The position numbers and the translations under genes were made by a program. The notes beneath the pieces are model-generated. The model worked only from the letters and a program-made list of their open reading frames with translations. It was not told where the DNA came from and did not search any database. This document shows, one piece after another, positions 60,504 to 64,000 of a stretch of 64,000 bases of DNA; the stretch's first letter is position 1, and each line of letters starts with the position of its first letter. The stretch is from Oceaniovalibus sp. ACAM 378 (lineage in GTDB: Bacteria; Pseudomonadota; Alphaproteobacteria; Rhodobacterales; Rhodobacteraceae): assembly GCF_008085915.1 (NCBI RefSeq), contig NZ_VSJK01000002.1, positions 186,001 to 250,000 of the forward strand. The letters run 5' to 3'.

Positions 60504-60525
60504 GAGTATTTATACAAAGAAGAAA
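60504..60525 (+). repeat. GAGTATTTATACAAAGAAGAAA motif, copy 3
   Basis: It lies in the 132-base gap between ispA and dxs, in the same orientation as both genes. It matches copies at 21627 and 31254. A degenerate relative (GAGTATCTTCAGCAATAAAA) sits at 59583, before ispA. Confidence 0.6.
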
Positions 60526-60623
60526 CCCAAGGCGATGCGAAGTTCGGAACCGGTGCGAAGGACCGGACTTTCGCGCTGTTCGCGCCGGGCGCGGCTGCTA
60601 TGGTGCGGCACGAGGAGAATTCG

Positions 60624-62540
60624 ATGACGGCCAAACCGCAAACCCCCCTTCTGGACCGGATCGCCGGACCTGCCGATATGCGTCACCTGTCCGATCCAGA
60701 CCTGAAACGGCTGGCGGGCGAGTTGCGGGCCGAGGTGATCCATGCGGTCAGCCAGACCGGCGGGCATCTGGGCGCGGGATTGGGTGTCGTCGAATTGACC
60801 GTGGCCCTGCATGCGGTGTTCGATACGCCGAGGGACCGGTTGATCTGGGACGTGTCGCATCAGTCTTATCCCCACAAGGTGCTGACCGGGCGGCGCGACC
60901 GGATGCTGACGATCCGCCAGAAGGACGGGTTGTCGGGTTTTACCAAACGCAGCGAATCGCCCTATGATCCGTTTGGCGCGGCCCATTCCAGCACGTCGAT
61001 TTCCGCCGCGCTGGGGTTTGCTGTGGCGCGTGATCTGGGCGGCGCACCCGATCCCGCATTGGGCGATGCGATTGCGGTGATCGGCGACGGGGCGATGTCG
61101 GCGGGCATGGCTTTCGAAGCGCTGAACAACGCCGGGCATATGGGAAAGCGGCTGATCGTGATCCTGAACGACAACGAGATGAGCATCGCGCCGCCTGTGG
61201 GTGCCATGTCCGCCTATCTGTCGCGTCTATATGCCGGGGCACCATTTCAAGAGTTCAAAGCGCTGGCCAAGGGAGCGGTGTCATTCCTGCCGCCGCCATT
61301 TCAAGAGGGTGCGCGGCGGGCCAAGGAGCTGCTGAAGGGCCTGGCCGTGGGCGGCACCCTGTTTGGCGAGCTGGGGTTTTCATATGTCGGGCCGATCGAC
61401 GGGCATGATCTGGACCAGTTGCTGCCGGTGCTGCGCACGGTGCACGACCGGGCGACCGGGCCGGTCCTGATCCATGTCATCACCAAAAAGGGCAAGGGCT
61501 ATGCTCCTGCTGAAGGTGCCCCTGACAAGGGGCACGGTGTCGGCAAGTTTGATGTGGCGACCGGAGAGCAGGCCAAGGCGAAAAGCAACGCGCCGTCCTA
61601 TACCTCGGTCTTTGCGCGGGCGCTGATCGAACACGCCGCCAATGACGACAAGGTGGTTGCGGTGACGGCGGCGATGCCGGACGGCACCGGGCTGAACCTG
61701 TTTGCCGAGCGTTATCCCAGCCGGTGTTTCGACGTCGGGATCGCCGAACAGCATGGCGTGACCTTCTGCGCCGGGCTGGCTGCGGGCGGGATGAAACCGT
61801 TCTGCGCGATCTATTCGACGTTCCTGCAGCGCGGCTACGATCAGGTGGTGCATGATGTGGCGATCCAGCGGTTGCCGGTCCGTTTTGCCATCGACCGTGC
61901 CGGGTTGGTGGGGGCCGACGGGGCCACTCATGCGGGCGCCTTTGACATCGCCTTTCTTGCGAACCTGCCCGGTTTCGTCGTCATGGCCGCCGCAGACGAG
62001 GCCGAGTTGGTGCATATGGTTGCCACTGCTGTGGCCTATGACGACGGGCCCATCGCGTTCCGCTTTCCCCGGGGCGAGGGCACTGGGGTGACGATGCCCG
62101 AACGGGGCGTTCCTCTGGAGATCGGCAAAGGGCGGATGATCCGGCAGGGGTCGGGCGTTGCCATCCTGTCGTTCGGCACCCGGTTGTCCGAGGTCGAGAC
62201 GGCCTGCGAATCGCTGGCGGCGCAGGGCATCACGCCCACCATCGCCGACGCAAGGTTTGCCAAGCCGCTGGACCGTGAGCTGATTCTGGCACTGGCGCGC
62301 GATCATGAGGCGCTGATTACCATCGAGGAAGGTGCAATCGGCGGTTTTGGATCGCACGTTGCGCAACTGTTGGCCGAAGAGGGCGTCTTCGACGGTGGCT
62401 TAAAATTCCGCTCCATGGTCTTGCCCGACACGTTTATCGATCAGGCATCTCCGGCTGACATGTATGCAATGGCCGGGCTGAACGCCGCAGATATCGAGCG
62501 CAAGGTGTTGGACGTGGCTGGGGCAGGGACACCGGAATAA
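60624..62540 (+). CDS. dxs: 1-deoxy-D-xylulose-5-phosphate synthase
   Basis: The 638-residue thiamine-diphosphate enzyme has [20 protein letters not shown], the TPP motif [20 protein letters not shown] with ILNDNEMSI, and [20 protein letters not shown]. It joins pyruvate and glyceraldehyde-3-P in the first step of the MEP isoprenoid pathway. Together with ispA upstream it forms an isoprenoid gene pair. The ATG at 60624 is preceded by GAGGAGA, which fixes the start over an upstream ATG at 60600. Confidence 0.96.
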   Translation: MTAKPQTPLLDRIAGPADMRHLSDPDLKRLAGELRAEVIHAVSQTGGHLGAGLGVVELTVALHAVFDTPRDRLIWDVSHQSYPHKVLTGRRDRMLTIRQKDGLSGFTKRSESPYDPFGAAHSSTSISAALGFAVARDLGGAPDPALGDAIAVIGDGAMSAGMAFEALNNAGHMGKRLIVILNDNEMSIAPPVGAMSAYLSRLYAGAPFQEFKALAKGAVSFLPPPFQEGARRAKELLKGLAVGGTLFGELGFSYVGPIDGHDLDQLLPVLRTVHDRATGPVLIHVITKKGKGYAPAEGAPDKGHGVGKFDVATGEQAKAKSNAPSYTSVFARALIEHAANDDKVVAVTAAMPDGTGLNLFAERYPSRCFDVGIAEQHGVTFCAGLAAGGMKPFCAIYSTFLQRGYDQVVHDVAIQRLPVRFAIDRAGLVGADGATHAGAFDIAFLANLPGFVVMAAADEAELVHMVATAVAYDDGPIAFRFPRGEGTGVTMPERGVPLEIGKGRMIRQGSGVAILSFGTRLSEVETACESLAAQGITPTIADARFAKPLDRELILALARDHEALITIEEGAIGGFGSHVAQLLAEEGVFDGGLKFRSMVLPDTFIDQASPADMYAMAGLNAADIERKVLDVAGAGTPE

Positions 62541-62641
62541 GTGGGATACCGGACCGAGGATTTATTGCTCCGGTAATTTGGGCTCTTGCGAATGGCGCTG
62601 AAGGTGCCATCTTTGGGCTGTATCGCCCGGGCGATTGAAAA

Positions 62642-63520
62642 TCAGGCCGGGCTCTGATCCTTGGAATTGTCCGCCAGCAGCGCAGCCAGCCCGGCGCGAT
62701 AGTCGGGATAGAGCAATTGCACCCCCAGCGCGGTCTTGATGCGGGTATTATCCACCCGTTTGCTTTCGGCGTAGAAACTGCGCGCCATTTTCGACATTTC
62801 GGCGGTTTCGAAAGGCTCGGCAGGGGGCACCGGCAGGCCCAACAGCCGTGCGGCGTGGGCGATCACGTCTTCAGGCGGGGCGGGATCGTCGTCACACAGG
62901 TTATAGACGGCACTGGGATCGGGTCGGTCGATCGAGGCTGCCAAAACCCGGGCAATATCATCCACATGGATTCGGGAAAACACCTGCCCGGGTTTGATGA
63001 TCCGCCGTGCCGTGCCGTTTCTTACCTTGGCGAAGGGGCCGCGCCCGGGACCATAGATGCCAGCCAACCGGAAGATCATCAGCGGCAGGTCATTTGCGTC
63101 GGCCAATGCCCGCCATGCGGTTTCCGCCTGAACCCGTAACTGTCCCCGTTGGGTCGACGGTGTGAGCGGTGACGTTTCGTCCACCCAGCCACCGCCCTGA
63201 TCGCCATAAACGCCGGTGGTGGACAGATACCCGATCCAGCGCAGATTTTTCGCCTCCGCGATATCATCGGCAAGCGCGGCGAGCACCGGATCTCCGTCTT
63301 GACCGGGCGCGACCGACAGCAACAGGTGGGTTGCGGTGGACAGGGCGGGGCGCGGGTCTTCGCCGGGCCAGACCAGCGGGGCGATGCCGGTGTCCCGCAG
63401 GATCGCCACCTTGTCGGCGCTGCGGGTCGTGCCGGTGATCCGCCAGCCCTGTGGCAACAGCAGTCGGGCCAACGCTTGGGCGCAATAGCCCTGTCCGAAA
63501 CTGAGGAGATGCGGTGTCAT
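62642..63520 (-). CDS. SDR/NAD-dependent epimerase-like protein (YeeZ-like)
   Basis: This 292-residue protein opens MTPHLLSFGQGYCAQALARL, a Rossmann loop of GxGxxxxxLA type. It has the motifs LRWIGYLSTTGVYGDQGGGW (the Y of YxxxK-like chemistry), LPLMIFRLAGIYGPGRGPFA and QVFSRIHVDDIARVLAASID. It is an extended SDR related to YeeZ-type nucleoside-diphosphate-sugar epimerases, with substrate unknown. It is convergent with dxs. Confidence 0.85.
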   Translation of the reverse strand: MTPHLLSFGQGYCAQALARLLLPQGWRITGTTRSADKVAILRDTGIAPLVWPGEDPRPALSTATHLLLSVAPGQDGDPVLAALADDIAEAKNLRWIGYLSTTGVYGDQGGGWVDETSPLTPSTQRGQLRVQAETAWRALADANDLPLMIFRLAGIYGPGRGPFAKVRNGTARRIIKPGQVFSRIHVDDIARVLAASIDRPDPSAVYNLCDDDPAPPEDVIAHAARLLGLPVPPAEPFETAEMSKMARSFYAESKRVDNTRIKTALGVQLLYPDYRAGLAALLADNSKDQSPA

Positions 63521-64000
63521 GACGGGTAGCTAAGCTGCGAAGACGGCGGCATGCAACCCCGGAGGCCCCACCTGAAAGACGCTTTCCCGAGGATCGATTT
63601 GGCGGGCGGGGTGTACGGCTCGTCCGGGATGTCAGCGGCGCAGATGCGGGCCTAGTCGAGGGGCTGCAGATGCGGGTGTAGCAGGAGATGGCGCAGTTGT
63701 TGATCGCCGGCGCTCGAAAATCGTTCCGTCACCCACAAGACGTGATTCTAAAAGCTCGGTGGGATGATTGCGCGGGCCCGCCGGATCGAAAGCTTCGCCT
63801 GCGGAAATCTGAAGCTCCTAAAGTTGCGCGGATTTCTATTTGGCCTTCCGTGATTGCGTCAAATGCGCGCAGCACCGGGTGAAATCGGCGATTAATGCGG
63901 CGAGAACATCAATTTATGCCGCAAACAATGATGGTGCGAGAATGGTACGAGGGTCGTCCGTACATACAAATTCTAACGGTATGTGTTGCAACCTCAATTT
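63521..64000. other. 480-base right-edge region without a supportable gene
   Basis: No frame here shows a convincing ribosome-binding site plus family motif. The longest (63688-63882, 64 residues) contains the phrase SFRHPQDVILKARW, faintly like the N-terminal region of IS6-type transposases. That is too weak to call. The last 300 bases are less GC-rich than the rest of the window, which may mark the approach of an accessory region. A short near-repeat TGGTGCGAGAA/TGGTACGAGG occurs at about 63931-63951. Confidence 0.4.

Noticed and set aside
63688-63882. Possible IS6-type transposase fragment
   Set aside because: Only one short phrase is suggestive; no catalytic motif or terminal inverted repeats were seen.

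Overview
The window is high-GC bacterial chromosome that reads as an alphaproteobacterium of the order Rhodobacterales (roseobacter/Paracoccaceae group). Indicators are the gene orders ffh - chorismate mutase - rpsP - rimM - trmD, atpI-B-E-b'-b (split F0 operon with two b-type subunits), HDAC - xseB - ispA - dxs, and a petP/petR-like MarR + OmpR pair. DUF1523 and DUF5927/5928-type proteins point the same way. Genes are dense, with many ATGA stop/start overlaps. Apart from the last few hundred bases I see no insertion sequence, phage or CRISPR array.

Layout. 1-4374 (minus): translation and secretion genes (trmD partial, rimM, rpsP, ffh), with a sulfotransferase-like gene and a DUF1328 membrane peptide set between rimM and trmD. 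4.6-8.7 kb: small exported and regulatory genes (LysR with a DMT exporter, an OmpA-like protein, a 22-residue membrane peptide, ArsR). 8.8-11.5 kb: the F0 ATP synthase operon. 11.5-19.1 kb: GntR regulator, OmpA lipoprotein, DNA repair (Ada/Ogt-like, Nth), a PfkB kinase, a divergent sulfotransferase/glycosyltransferase pair, and a HIT protein.

19.3-27.1 kb is the most intriguing part. It is a co-directional run of a coiled-coil protein, an unknown 379-residue protein, a 645-residue AAA+ ATPase, a coupled micro-ORF, three small membrane proteins, a DUF6638-like protein, a two-helix membrane protein and a DUF1523 protein. The tight spacing and overlaps suggest one membrane-associated AAA+ machine of unknown function.

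27.1-38.1 kb: GNAT, acyl desaturase, a double-domain aldehyde dehydrogenase with deoC (acetaldehyde-producing and probably acetaldehyde-consuming), rpe, an exported caspase-family protein followed by the wreck of a trypsin-like gene, tRNA-Leu(CAG), an NDUFA9-like protein and uppP. 38.3-44.9 kb: glutamate synthase (gltD and gltB) with a GFA-family gene between them. 44.9-50.1 kb: mtgA, GST, queG, an App1-type phosphatase, a DMT transporter, a 68-bp tandem repeat and a small ORF. 50.1-58.2 kb: ilvE, petP/petR-like regulators and a complete Liv-type ABC transporter whose inter-gene gaps are filled by tiny start/stop-coupled ORFs. 58.4-63.5 kb: HDAC-like hydrolase, xseB, ispA, dxs and an SDR protein. 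The final 480 bases hold no gene I can support.

All calls come from reading the sequence and remembered family features. No database search was run.
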